Assembly (NCBI GenBank): GCA_016869275.1
Contig: VGEO01000004.1
Coordinates: 19,072-83,071, forward strand
Reading direction: 5' to 3'
Source: Alphaproteobacteria bacterium
Lineage (GTDB): Bacteria; Pseudomonadota; Alphaproteobacteria; SHVV01
DNA length: 64,000 bases
In this document: piece by piece, positions 41,144-49,382 of the stretch
Position numbering within the stretch: position 1 is the stretch's first letter
How the letters are laid out: each line of letters opens with the position of its first letter
Position numbers and translations under genes: made by a program
The notes under the pieces: generated by a model
What the model saw: the letters and a program-made list of their open reading frames with translations, nothing else
What the model was told of the DNA's origin: nothing
The model's database searches: none

Positions 41144-41884
41144 GTGCCCTATCGGACCCGCTACCGCACCTTTCGGGACGCGCGCTCGCGCTGGCGAGCG
41201 CCGCCGCCGGCAACTGCGCCATCGGCCGCCCTGGCCGGGCGCAAAGCCCGACTCCTGGCCGCCTTACCTAATGCTCTGGAAGATAAAGACTTTCTAACCC
41301 TGCTCCTGCTCGCCTTAGGACCGCCCGACGGGGCGCCGGCCGCTGCCCACGCGTTGATCGCGCGCTTTGGCACGTTCGCCAGAGCCGCGGCCGCCGACCC
41401 GGCGGTACTACGAACGATCCCGGGCATCGGCGAGGACGCGATCTTTGCCCTCAAACTCGCCCCGGCGGCGGCGCTCCGACTGCTCCGCGCCGATATCGTT
41501 GGCCGCTCGGTCCTGAGTTCGGGCCAGGCCGTGATCGACTATTGCCGCGCCGCCGCGGCTGGGGCGCCGCGCGAGCAATTCCGGCTCCTCTTCCTCAATC
41601 GCAAGAACGGCGTCATCGCCGACGAAGTCCAGCAGGAGGGGACCGTCGACCACGCGCCGGTCTATCCGCGCGAGGTCGTTCGCCGCGCGCTCGAGGTCGG
41701 CGCCAGCGCGCTGATCCTGGTGCACAACCACCCTTCGGGCGACCCGACGCCGTCGCCGGCCGATATCGCCATGACCCGCGCCATCGCCGCCGCCGCCAAG
41801 ACGCTCGACATCGCCCTCCACGACCACATCGTGATCGGCGGTGCCGGCCATGTGAGCTTCCGTGCAGCCGGGCTCCTGCCGTGA
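41144..41884 (+). CDS. radC: RadC-family JAB/MPN metalloprotease-fold protein
   Basis: A 246-residue protein: a helix-hairpin-helix part (TIPGIGEDAIFALKLAPAAA) followed by the MPN domain with LILVHNHPSGDPTPSPADIA (His-x-His ... Asp zinc site), and KTLDIALHDHIVIGGAGHVS. RadC is linked to DNA repair and recombination but its reaction is unknown. GTG start at 41144 with GGGAGGGA upstream; an out-of-frame ATG lies 5 bases earlier. The hairpin over the ribosome site may tune translation. Confidence 0.92.
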   Translation: MPYRTRYRTFRDARSRWRAPPPATAPSAALAGRKARLLAALPNALEDKDFLTLLLLALGPPDGAPAAAHALIARFGTFARAAAADPAVLRTIPGIGEDAIFALKLAPAAALRLLRADIVGRSVLSSGQAVIDYCRAAAAGAPREQFRLLFLNRKNGVIADEVQQEGTVDHAPVYPREVVRRALEVGASALILVHNHPSGDPTPSPADIAMTRAIAAAAKTLDIALHDHIVIGGAGHVSFRAAGLLP

Positions 41885-41952
41885 CCGAGCCGTGACCGGA
41901 CTCAGTTCGATCTAACAGCCTAGCGGTCCGAATCCCCCACCCGTTCGTCCCA

Positions 41953-42051
41953 CGGGCCGGCCTCAACGAAGGGTCGGCCGTCGAAATCACCGAAAGTGAC
42001 GGCGCCCTCGTGGTGCGAAAGCTCCGCTATCGGCTCGACGATCGCGCGTGC
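41953..42051 (+). pseudogene. Fragment of an AbrB/MazE-like antitoxin
   Basis: The frame at 41953 reads RAGLNEGSAVEITESDGALV then VRKLRYRLDD, the second half of the swapped-hairpin DNA-binding domain of AbrB/MazE-type antitoxins. The upstream strand with the start codon is missing and the later part is out of frame or random. It sits in a 230-base gap between radC and the convergent QEGLA gene. It is likely a relic of a lost toxin-antitoxin pair. Short, so the call is tentative. Confidence 0.4.
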
Positions 42052-42116
42052 GCACGCCGATATCGTCGACGAGGTGCGCGCCAAGCTCCTGCTTTTGATC
42101 TAGTCGGAGGCTGCGA

Positions 42117-43418
42117 CTACGACGCCAGGAGGTCTTGGTAGTACTTCTGGACCTTCTTCAAATCGATGCGGTTCAGGAAGTTCGAATAGGCCATCCACAC
42201 CGCTAGGCCGTTCAGGTCCTTGAATTGCGGCGGCAGGTAGAGCGGCGCGTCGATGACGCCGGCCTGGTATTGGCGGTAGAGCACCGGCACGTCCTCGAGC
42301 GTGATCTTGCCGACGAATAGAAACGGGATCACCTCGGGTCGTCCGAACCGGATCGCGGTGCGGAGGAAGTTGTAGACCATGATGAAGCCGCGGGCGTAGA
42401 CGGTGTCCTTGGTGAACGGCACGCCGCCGGTCACCATGCCGCCGCGGAAAATGCGGCGCGCGTGGGTGTAGCAGTCCTGCTCGCTATAGCCCTCGGTGCG
42501 ATAGAACTCGCAGACGTCGAGAAAATCGGCGCCGTCCTCGGCCTTGTCGCAGGCGATGATGCGGTTGTTGATCTTGCGCGCGCGATCCATCGTCATCGCG
42601 AAGTGGAAGATCTCCATCAGCACCGCAAGACCTTCCTGGATGTGCGTGCAACAAGGCGGACCCTTGCCGAGCCAGGTCGCGATCCGCTGCTTCGAACCCG
42701 AGAGCGTGGTGCCGATGTGGACCCACCCCTCGTGGACTTCGAGGATGTCGCGATCGCGGGTCGAGAACATGCCGCCGCGCCGGACCTTGACGTAGTCCGA
42801 GCCAGCGGCGGCATCGGAAACGATGCCGTCGTCCAGCGAAACGTGGACTTCGTGGTCGTGGAAATAGTCGTCGAACCGGCCCTGAAGCTGATCGACCAGC
42901 TGATCGGCAGTGATGTTCTTGGGGTGTGAGGCGCCGAGCTGCGAATCGGAAACGCCCGAGAGCATCTTGTACATCAGGCGCCCGAGCTGCACCGCGGTCG
43001 TCTCTTCGTCGATGAAGTGGTCCTTGGGGCTGCCGTAGAGGATGCGCGAGTATTTGTGATAATCGGGCATGCCGCGCGCGACCAGCATGCGGACCGCGTC
43101 CTGATACTCGCCGCAGTTCCGGATGATGATGCGGCCCAGATCGTCGTCGGCGCCGACCGCCTCGGCGGTGTCGCGCTTGATCTGGTCGATTTCCTCGATC
43201 TTGGCCGCGGGATCGAAGTTGAGCGCGTTCTTATCTCGGTAGTAGTCGGCGTCGACCTTGGGCAGCTTCTTGAACTTGCCCTTGAAGAAATCTTCTTCGA
43301 CTTGGTCGTCCCAGTTGATCGCGTTGAGAATGCGAATCGGTTTCTGAGCCTTGACCAAGCGATCGGAAAGCGAGCCAATGCGCTCTTTGTATGTCAACCA
43401 GACGTTCCTCTTAGACAT
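42117..43418 (-). CDS. DUF1704 / QEGLA-motif protein (flavohemoglobin expression-modulating family)
   Basis: A 433-residue protein with an inner peptidase-like pair of motifs: EVHEGWVHIGTTLSG (H-E-x-x-x-H-like) and CTHIQEGLAVLMEIFHFAM, the QEGLA signature. Family members resemble zinc metallopeptidases of the tyrosine/gluzincin type. Length and order are normal. The start is placed at ATG 43418 (MSKRNVW) rather than 4 codons upstream. GGGGATC lies before it. Divergent from the Nudix gene, which shares its promoter region. Function beyond the family name is not known. Confidence 0.87.
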   Translation of the reverse strand: MSKRNVWLTYKERIGSLSDRLVKAQKPIRILNAINWDDQVEEDFFKGKFKKLPKVDADYYRDKNALNFDPAAKIEEIDQIKRDTAEAVGADDDLGRIIIRNCGEYQDAVRMLVARGMPDYHKYSRILYGSPKDHFIDEETTAVQLGRLMYKMLSGVSDSQLGASHPKNITADQLVDQLQGRFDDYFHDHEVHVSLDDGIVSDAAAGSDYVKVRRGGMFSTRDRDILEVHEGWVHIGTTLSGSKQRIATWLGKGPPCCTHIQEGLAVLMEIFHFAMTMDRARKINNRIIACDKAEDGADFLDVCEFYRTEGYSEQDCYTHARRIFRGGMVTGGVPFTKDTVYARGFIMVYNFLRTAIRFGRPEVIPFLFVGKITLEDVPVLYRQYQAGVIDAPLYLPPQFKDLNGLAVWMAYSNFLNRIDLKKVQKYYQDLLAS

Positions 43419-43513
43419 GATGATCCCCACCGGAGCGATCTCATTTTTTCTTGATATTACAGCAATTTAGAGGATCGTCCAGCGGTGGGACGGAAAATTG
43501 CTATAACCCGGCG

Positions 43514-43978
43514 ATGAACGACCGCGCGCGCCCCGGCGCCCTGGCCGACGATCGACGCTACCCGAGCCGGCCTTTCGTCGGCGTCGGTGCCGTCGTCTTC
43601 AAAGGCGCCGACGTGCTTTTGATCCAACGCGGCAAGCCGCCGCGCCAGGGCCAGTGGAGCCTGCCCGGCGGGTTGCAGCGGGTGGGCGAAACGGTATTCG
43701 AGGCCGGCGTGCGCGAGGTACGCGAGGAGACGGGCCTCACCGTCGAGCCGATCGCGCTCATCGATGTCGTCGATTCGATCACGCGCGACGAGAACGGCCG
43801 GCCTCAGTATCACTACACGTTGGTGGACATCCTGGCCGAGTGGCGGGCCGGCGAAGCGGTGGCCGGCGACGACGCCGCGGCCGTTGCCTGGACCGCGCTC
43901 GACGACCTTGCGCGGTTTAGGCTGTGGTCGGAATCGGAGCGCATCATTCATCTCGCAGCGACCAAGCGCCGCGCTTGA
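43514..43978 (+). CDS. Nudix hydrolase
   Basis: A 154-residue protein with the Nudix box in GGLQRVGETVFEAGVREVRE followed by ETG (GX5EX7REUXEEXGU pattern complete). VGAVVFKGADVLLIQRGKPP and GQWSLPGG precede it. It hydrolyses a nucleoside diphosphate linked to another group, most likely ADP-ribose or a sugar nucleotide given the QYHYTLVDILAEWRAGE loop. ATG at 43514 is chosen over an in-frame start 21 codons up. A TATAAC at 43502 may be a -10 box, leaving almost no leader. Confidence 0.9.
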   Translation: MNDRARPGALADDRRYPSRPFVGVGAVVFKGADVLLIQRGKPPRQGQWSLPGGLQRVGETVFEAGVREVREETGLTVEPIALIDVVDSITRDENGRPQYHYTLVDILAEWRAGEAVAGDDAAAVAWTALDDLARFRLWSESERIIHLAATKRRA

Positions 43979-44088
43979 TCGCTGTGGCAAATACCGGCAG
44001 GCGTCTTAAACTATCGCCATCGAACGCGGCTCTCGCGATGCTCAAAAAATAGGACCGCGCCCGGTGTTTGTTGGTGCGTTCGTGCGTG

Positions 44089-44111
44089 CATGCCGCCGGC
44101 GCGGCGGCATG
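44089..44111. promoter_or_regulatory. Hairpin upstream of the Liv-type binding protein
   Basis: CATGCCGCC, five bases (GGCGC) and GGCGGCATG form a perfect 9-bp inverted repeat, 25 bases before the ATG at 44137 and before the GGAGG. There is no T-run. It may be an operator or a leader hairpin that stabilises a highly expressed binding-protein mRNA. Confidence 0.4.
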
Positions 44112-44136
44112 AGCAAACCGTCAACGGAGGACACCC

Positions 44137-45321
44137 ATGATGACCCGTTTCGCTATCGCGTTGGGGCTGGCAGCCTTGCTCTTGGGCACGGCCGCGAGTG
44201 TCGACGCGCAAGAGAAGAAAGTCAGGATTGGCTGGTCGATTTCGAAATCGGGCTTCCTTGCCGTCGCCACCAACGTGCAAATTCAGGCCTATGAGCTGTG
44301 GCGCGAGCAGGTGAACGTGCGCGGCGGCCTCGACATCGGCGGCAAGGAAAAACGCCAAGTCGAGTACGTGATCTACGACGATCAATCGGACAGCGGCAAG
44401 ATCCCGCAGATCTACGAGAAATTGATCAACGACGACAAGGTCGACCTCATCTTCACGCCCTACGCGACGCCGCTCCACATCGCGATGACGGCGGTAGTCG
44501 AGAAGAACCGGATGCCGGCGATCGGCAACACCGCTTCCTCGACCAATATCCGCGAGATGGGAGGCCGCTACATGTTCTGGACTTGGCCGGCACCCGACCT
44601 ATTCGTGCCGGTGATCGTCGATTTCTTGCAGAACGTCGGGGTCAAGAGCGCCGCGCTGATGACGCTGCAGCTCCCGGTCAACCTCGAATACAAGAAGTTC
44701 ACCGTCCCGTTGTTGAACGAGAAAGGCATCAAGCTCGGCGTCAACCAAGAGTATCCGCCCGACATCAAGGACGTGACGACGATGGCGCAAAGCATCAAGG
44801 CGTCCAACGTCGATGCCGTGATCGGTTACTCGTATCCCGGCGACAGCATCCTTTACATCGACAAGGCGCGCGAGATCGACATCAAGGCGCCACTCCAGTT
44901 CCTGCTGATCGCGCCGCATATTCCGTTCATCATCAACAAGTATGGCAAGACTCTCGACGGCTTCACGACGATCGCGTTCTGGAGCCCGAGCGTGAAAGAG
45001 TGGCCGCGCGCCAAGCCGTTCTACGACGCCTACAAGAAGCGCTGGAACGAGATTCCCGACTATGGCGATACCGTGATCTCGTACCTCACCTGCGAGATCA
45101 TGGAGCAGGCGGTGGCCAAGGTCGGCCTGGATCGCGAGAAGCTGCGCGAGACGATCGCGACCGGAACGTTCGAGACGATCGCCGGCCCGATCCGGTTCGA
45201 GAAGCAGAACAACGCCTCGACCCAACCAGGGATCTCGCAGATTCAAAACGGCGAGCCGCAACTGGTGTGGCCGCCCAAGATCGCTACCGGCAAGTACCAG
45301 CCGAAGACCGGCTGGAACTAG
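44137..45321 (+). CDS. Branched-chain amino-acid-type ABC substrate-binding protein (LivK-like)
   Basis: A 394-residue periplasmic protein. The signal peptide RFAIALGLAALLLGTAASVDA is followed by VRIGWSISKSGFLAVATNVQ and YELWREQVNVRGGLDIGGKE, then YDDQSDSGKIPQIYEKLIND, the type I fold of Peripla_BP_6. AIGNTASSTNIREMGGRYMF gives part of the ligand cleft. It stands alone with no permease beside it. It may serve the livHMGF operon 33 kb away, which lacks a binding protein. Ligand: amino acid, amide or aromatic acid, unresolved. GGAGGAC lies before the first ATG. Confidence 0.9.
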   Translation: MMTRFAIALGLAALLLGTAASVDAQEKKVRIGWSISKSGFLAVATNVQIQAYELWREQVNVRGGLDIGGKEKRQVEYVIYDDQSDSGKIPQIYEKLINDDKVDLIFTPYATPLHIAMTAVVEKNRMPAIGNTASSTNIREMGGRYMFWTWPAPDLFVPVIVDFLQNVGVKSAALMTLQLPVNLEYKKFTVPLLNEKGIKLGVNQEYPPDIKDVTTMAQSIKASNVDAVIGYSYPGDSILYIDKAREIDIKAPLQFLLIAPHIPFIINKYGKTLDGFTTIAFWSPSVKEWPRAKPFYDAYKKRWNEIPDYGDTVISYLTCEIMEQAVAKVGLDREKLRETIATGTFETIAGPIRFEKQNNASTQPGISQIQNGEPQLVWPPKIATGKYQPKTGWN

Positions 45322-45339
45322 GCGCCTCACCCGTGCTGT

Positions 45340-45361
45340 CCCCCTCCCCTTGGGGAGGGGG
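45340..45361. terminator. GC-rich bidirectional hairpin between convergent genes
   Basis: CCCCCTCCCC (45340-45349) and GGGGAGGGGG (45352-45361) pair perfectly across two bases, 19 bases after the binding-protein stop. The convergent amidohydrolase ends at 45400. No clear T-run follows. The CCCCTCCCC composition resembles the repeat at 34225-34302, so it may belong to the same dispersed element. Confidence 0.5.
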
Positions 45362-45399
45362 AAGGGGAGGGTGAAAACGCGCCGCGAGGACGACAATTC

Positions 45400-46749
45400 C
45401 TAAAGCGCGCGGATGCGGCCCTCGGCTGCCATCGCCGCAACACGTTTGCGGTCGTAGATTTTCTGCCACATGCGATAGGCGAAGTCGGTCTCGGTCCGCA
45501 TGTTGATCGGCGGCGCCTTGGTCGTCACCCGCTCACCCGCCATGTAGAGCCCTTTGATCTTGGGCTTGTCGAGCAGGACGCCGATATCCGCCAACGGGTT
45601 TCCATCGAACGCGACCAGATCGGCAGCGTAGCCCGGTTCGATCCGCCCGATCTTGGCAACGCCCTCGAACAGCTCGCCATTGATCGTGGTTCCCGCGCGG
45701 ATGCCTTCGGCCGGCGTCAGGCCGACGTGTTCGACCAGGAGCTTGATCTCGAGCGCGTGCCACTCACCGGCCGGGCAGCAGGCGAAACCGGAATCGCTCC
45801 CGGCCAGAATCCGCGCGCCGGTGGCGCGGGCGCGGCGCATCGAATCGACCGTCGATTCCCACTCGGCCTGGCCGATATAGGTCATGTCGTTGATCGAATC
45901 GGTCGGCTGGGTGAAGACCGTAAAGTTGTGGATGATGGTGAGTTCCGGGCAGAGGATTGCGCCGGCTTCGAGAACGGCGTCGATCGCGCGCTGATCGAGT
46001 GCGGCGCCGTGGCAAATGACGCGGGCGCCAGCCCGCGCCGCGAAGGTCGCGCCCTCCGCCCCCTTGGCATGGACCTTGACCCACTTGCCGAGGCGGTTCG
46101 CTTCTTCGACCATCCGGCGCGTGTCGGCCTCGCTGAAGCTCGACGCTACCTTGCCGTCGAAGTTCCGCGTGCGGCCGTCCATGCAGATCTTGATGAAGTC
46201 GACCCCGTCCTTGGCCTGAAAGCGAATGGTTTCGATTGCCTCGTCGAGCGAGTGCACCAGGGTACGGACCGCGACCGGGTTCAGGAACCACGACGGATAA
46301 AGATCGGGATAGCCGGTGCGGTTGGCGATGAAGGGGCCCGAGCAGACCATGCGCGGACCCTTGAAAAGGCCGGCGTTGATCGCGTTCCGGCACGAGAGCG
46401 CGACCCGCCCGGTGGTGGCGCCGTCGGCGACGCCGGTATAGCCAGCATCGAACATGCGCTGCAGGTTGACCATCATGCGGAGCGCCCGGAACTCGAGCGG
46501 CGAATAGAGATCGACGTCCTCCTCGGTATTGGCGTTACCGGCGCCGATATGCGTATGCCCGTCGATCAGGCCCGGCATCACGAAGTGGCGGGCGTGATCG
46601 ACCACGCTATCTCCGGCCGCCGGTTGGGGCGCGGCGGCGGTCGGCCCGACATAGGCGATGACGCCGCGATCGGCGATGACCGTGTGATCGCGGCGCGCCC
46701 GGTCGTCGCACGCCGTGAACAGCGTGCCGCAGCGGAAATGGTGCGCCAT
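45400..46749 (-). CDS. Amidohydrolase, imidazolonepropionase/prolidase-like
   Basis: A 449-residue protein with the composite beta-sandwich plus TIM barrel. PGLIDGHTHIGAGNANTEED carries the first His pair, VDFIKICMDGRTRN the Lys, KVHAKGAEGATFAARAG and ICHGAALD the later His, and ILAGSDSGFACCPAGEWHAL the Asp. It is a tandem paralogue of 46763-48112 (NMRTETDFAYRMWQKIYDRK tail against NPRTETEFSYRMWQRIYDQK) and a more distant one of 3044-4396. The gene begins 14 bases after its twin, so both are probably co-transcribed. Substrate: a cyclic amide or dipeptide. Confidence 0.88.
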   Translation of the reverse strand: MAHHFRCGTLFTACDDRARRDHTVIADRGVIAYVGPTAAAPQPAAGDSVVDHARHFVMPGLIDGHTHIGAGNANTEEDVDLYSPLEFRALRMMVNLQRMFDAGYTGVADGATTGRVALSCRNAINAGLFKGPRMVCSGPFIANRTGYPDLYPSWFLNPVAVRTLVHSLDEAIETIRFQAKDGVDFIKICMDGRTRNFDGKVASSFSEADTRRMVEEANRLGKWVKVHAKGAEGATFAARAGARVICHGAALDQRAIDAVLEAGAILCPELTIIHNFTVFTQPTDSINDMTYIGQAEWESTVDSMRRARATGARILAGSDSGFACCPAGEWHALEIKLLVEHVGLTPAEGIRAGTTINGELFEGVAKIGRIEPGYAADLVAFDGNPLADIGVLLDKPKIKGLYMAGERVTTKAPPINMRTETDFAYRMWQKIYDRKRVAAMAAEGRIRAL

Positions 46750-46762
46750 TCGGTTCTCCTGT

Positions 46763-48112
46763 TTAGCGTACGCCGATACGATTTTCGGCCACGAGCTGTG
46801 CGACCGTTTTCTGATCGTAGATCCGCTGCCACATGCGGTACGAGAACTCGGTCTCGGTGCGCGGGTTGATCGGCGGCGCTTTGGTCATGACCCGCTCGCC
46901 CCCGCGATAGACGCCGCGCAGCTTGCTCTTGTCGAGGATCACGTTGATATCGGCCAACGGATCGCCCTCGAACGCGACCGCATCGGCCAGATAACCGGGC
47001 GCGAGTGTCCCGGTCTTGCAGCCGTCGCCGAACAACGGGCTCATGAGCGAGGTCCCGGCGCGCAGGCCCTGCGCGGGCGTCAGCCCCGCGTGGTCGACCA
47101 GGAGCTTGATCTCGAGCGCGTGCCACTCACCGGCTGGACAGCAGGCGTAACCGGAGTCGCTCCCGGCCAGGATCGGGATGCCGGCGGCGTGCGCTTTCCG
47201 CATCGAGGCGATGGTGCGGTTCCACTCGCCTTTACCGTAGGCGATGAAGTCGAAATAGGAATCGGTCGGCTGGGTAAAGCAAGTGAAGGTGTAGATGATC
47301 GTGAGCTCGGGGCAGAGGATCGCCCCCGCCTTCAAGACTTCGTCGACGACTTCGTCGGTGATGTCGGCGGCGTGGCAGATGACCTTGGCGCCGGCGCGCG
47401 CCGCGTAAATCATGCCTTCGGTGCCCTTGGCGTGGACTTTGACCCACTTGCCGAAGCGGTGGCATTCCTCGATCAGCCTCCTGGCTTCGCTTTCGGAAAA
47501 GCAGGCCGCGAGGCCGCCCTGAAAGTTCCGCTGGCGGCCATCGAACCCGAGCTTGATGAAGTCGACCCCGTCCTTGACCTGGGCACGGATCGATTCGATC
47601 GCGCCGTCCATGGTGGTAACGAGTTCGCAGAGCGAATACGGGTTCTTGAACCAGTTGGGGTAGAGGTTGGGCGCCCCCAGCCGGGTGGTGAGGAACCCGC
47701 CCGAGCAAATCAGCCGCGGCCCCGGGAACATACCGCTGTCGATCGCGTTCCGGACTGCGAGCGCGACCCGCCCGGCGCAGCCGCCGTCGATCGCGCCGAT
47801 ATAGCCGGCGCCGAATAGGCGCTGGGCATTGATCATGGTGCGGAGCGCGCGGAACTCGATCGGGGCATAGATGTCCATGTCCTCTTCGGTCATGGCATTG
47901 CCCGAGCCCAAGTGAGTGTGGCCGTCGATCAGGCCCGGCATCACGAAGTGGCGGCCGTGGTCGACCACGGTGTCGCCGGCGGCGGGCTTGGGTGCGGTCG
48001 CGGTCGGGTTGATCGCGGCGATGACACCGTCGCGGACGATCATCGTCTGATCGCGCGCTGCCTCCTCGCCAAGCCCGGTGAACAGTCGGCCGCAGCGGAA
48101 AAACGTTGCCAT
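46763..48112 (-). CDS. Amidohydrolase, imidazolonepropionase/prolidase-like
   Basis: A 449-residue twin of the 45400-46749 product: PGLIDGHTHLGSGNAMTEED, VDFIKLGFDGRQRN, KVHAKGTEGMIYAARAGAKV, AGSDSGYACCPAGEWHAL. Both twins share the CCPAGEWH segment. The frame is open far upstream, but ATG at 48112 has GGAAGCG before it and matches the twin's start. It is divergent from the binding protein at 48224, with a 111-base intergenic space that must hold both promoters. The pair likely act on two related amides, or as a heteromer. Confidence 0.88.
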   Translation of the reverse strand: MATFFRCGRLFTGLGEEAARDQTMIVRDGVIAAINPTATAPKPAAGDTVVDHGRHFVMPGLIDGHTHLGSGNAMTEEDMDIYAPIEFRALRTMINAQRLFGAGYIGAIDGGCAGRVALAVRNAIDSGMFPGPRLICSGGFLTTRLGAPNLYPNWFKNPYSLCELVTTMDGAIESIRAQVKDGVDFIKLGFDGRQRNFQGGLAACFSESEARRLIEECHRFGKWVKVHAKGTEGMIYAARAGAKVICHAADITDEVVDEVLKAGAILCPELTIIYTFTCFTQPTDSYFDFIAYGKGEWNRTIASMRKAHAAGIPILAGSDSGYACCPAGEWHALEIKLLVDHAGLTPAQGLRAGTSLMSPLFGDGCKTGTLAPGYLADAVAFEGDPLADINVILDKSKLRGVYRGGERVMTKAPPINPRTETEFSYRMWQRIYDQKTVAQLVAENRIGVR

Positions 48113-48223
48113 CGCTTCCTCCCGTCCCTGACGCGAACGTAGCACGGGAGTTGGAGGCCAACGACTCGCTAAGCGGACGCCGACGGCAGTAGAATGCCGC
48201 CATAAATCAGGGAGGAGAGGTTC

Positions 48224-49285
48224 ATGAGTCCCATGTCCGTGAAACGCATAACCGCACTCGCGGCGCTCGGCGCCATCGCTCTCGGCGCCGCGCCGACCAT
48301 GGCCCAGTCGATGGATCCGGCCCTCGCCGCGCGTTACGAGGCCGCCAAGAAGGAAGCTAAGGTCACCCTCTACGGCGTCGACACCGCCGAACTCCTGCAG
48401 CAGCTCGGCGACGCCTTCAAGAAACAGTTCCCCGGTATCGCCTTCGACTATTTCCGCTCCGACTCGGCCGCCATGTACCAGCGGCTCGAGGCTGAAGCGG
48501 CGGCTGGCCGCCATGTCGCCGACGCGATCATCCTGACGGCTGATCGCAGCGAGATCATGGAAGGCAAGAACGAACTCCTGAAGGTCGACTCGCCGATTGC
48601 CAAAGCTTACCCGGCGGGGATTCAGCCGACGTCCGGCTATTGGTACAACTACGGCCTCAACGTCGTCGCCTTCGCCTACAACACCGACCTCGTCAAGGCC
48701 AACGAAGCGCCCAAGACGTGGGCTGATCTCCTTGATCCCAAATGGAAGGGCAAGATCGGCATGCAGGACCCGAAGACCGGGGCTGGCGGCGCCCACGCCT
48801 GGGTCGCGCGCATGCACAAGGTGATGGGTGAGGAGAAGTGGGCGCCGTTCATGGACGCCATGGGTAAGCAGATCGCGCGCTACGGCGCCTACCTGCCGGT
48901 CCGCGAGGCGCTGGTCGGCGGCGAAATCCACATCCAGCTCGCCGCTTATCCCGACTTCACTGAACCCTTGAAGCTCAAGGGCGCCAAAATCGAGTGGGCG
49001 ACGCCTGAACCGATGTTCTTCGTCGGTTTGACGATCCAAGCCAACGCCAAGGCGCCCAATCCGAATGCGGCCAAGCTGTTCGTCGACTTCATGTTGACCG
49101 ACGATGCGCAGAAGATCGTTGCCGCAGCCGGCAAGATACCGGCGCGGCCCGAGTCGCGGCCGGGCGGCTTTTCGCGCCTCAACACCGCCAAGATGGAGCC
49201 GATGGACCCCAACAAACTCTGGGTCAACCGCGACAAGGCTTGGTTCGACCAGAATATCCAGAAGTGGTTCGTGGTCGGCCGCTAG
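48224..49285 (+). CDS. Orphan ABC substrate-binding protein, family 1 (Fbp-like)
   Basis: A 353-residue periplasmic protein. The signal peptide RITALAALGAIALGAAPTMA is followed by EAAKKEAKVTLYGVDTAELL, LGDAFKKQFPGIAFDYFRSD, GLNVVAFAYNTDLVKANEAP and TWADLLDPKWKGKIGMQDP. These are features of the iron(III)/polyamine/phosphonate type II binding-protein family. No permease lies nearby. A strong terminator (49308-49342) follows, so it is transcribed singly. Its paralogue is at 53462-54478. The ligand could be a small organic molecule handled by the adjacent amidohydrolases (inference). Confidence 0.87.
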   Translation: MSPMSVKRITALAALGAIALGAAPTMAQSMDPALAARYEAAKKEAKVTLYGVDTAELLQQLGDAFKKQFPGIAFDYFRSDSAAMYQRLEAEAAAGRHVADAIILTADRSEIMEGKNELLKVDSPIAKAYPAGIQPTSGYWYNYGLNVVAFAYNTDLVKANEAPKTWADLLDPKWKGKIGMQDPKTGAGGAHAWVARMHKVMGEEKWAPFMDAMGKQIARYGAYLPVREALVGGEIHIQLAAYPDFTEPLKLKGAKIEWATPEPMFFVGLTIQANAKAPNPNAAKLFVDFMLTDDAQKIVAAAGKIPARPESRPGGFSRLNTAKMEPMDPNKLWVNRDKAWFDQNIQKWFVVGR

Positions 49286-49307
49286 ACTAGCGCGGCGCTA
49301 TTCGACG

Positions 49308-49342
49308 ACGCCGGAGGTGCACCCGCACCTCCGGCGTTTTCG
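49308..49342 (+). terminator. Strong intrinsic terminator after the binding protein
   Basis: ACGCCGGAGGTGC (49308-49320) pairs with GCACCTCCGGCGT (49325-49337) across ACCC, giving a 13-bp perfect stem followed by TTTCG TT. It lies 22 bases after the stop at 49285 and insulates the downstream deacylase gene. Confidence 0.88.
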
Positions 49343-49345
49343 TTC

Positions 49346-49355
49346 GTGCTAGCCT
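49346..49355 (+). promoter_or_regulatory. Extended -10 element before the deacylase
   Basis: GTGCTAGCCT ends 27 bases before the ATG at 49383 and directly follows the terminator. The TG-C-TA core matches the other upstream elements of this window. No -35 hexamer is discernible because the terminator stem occupies that region. Confidence 0.35.
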
Positions 49356-49382
49356 AGCCTTCGGTCGCGGAGGGGACGGCTC

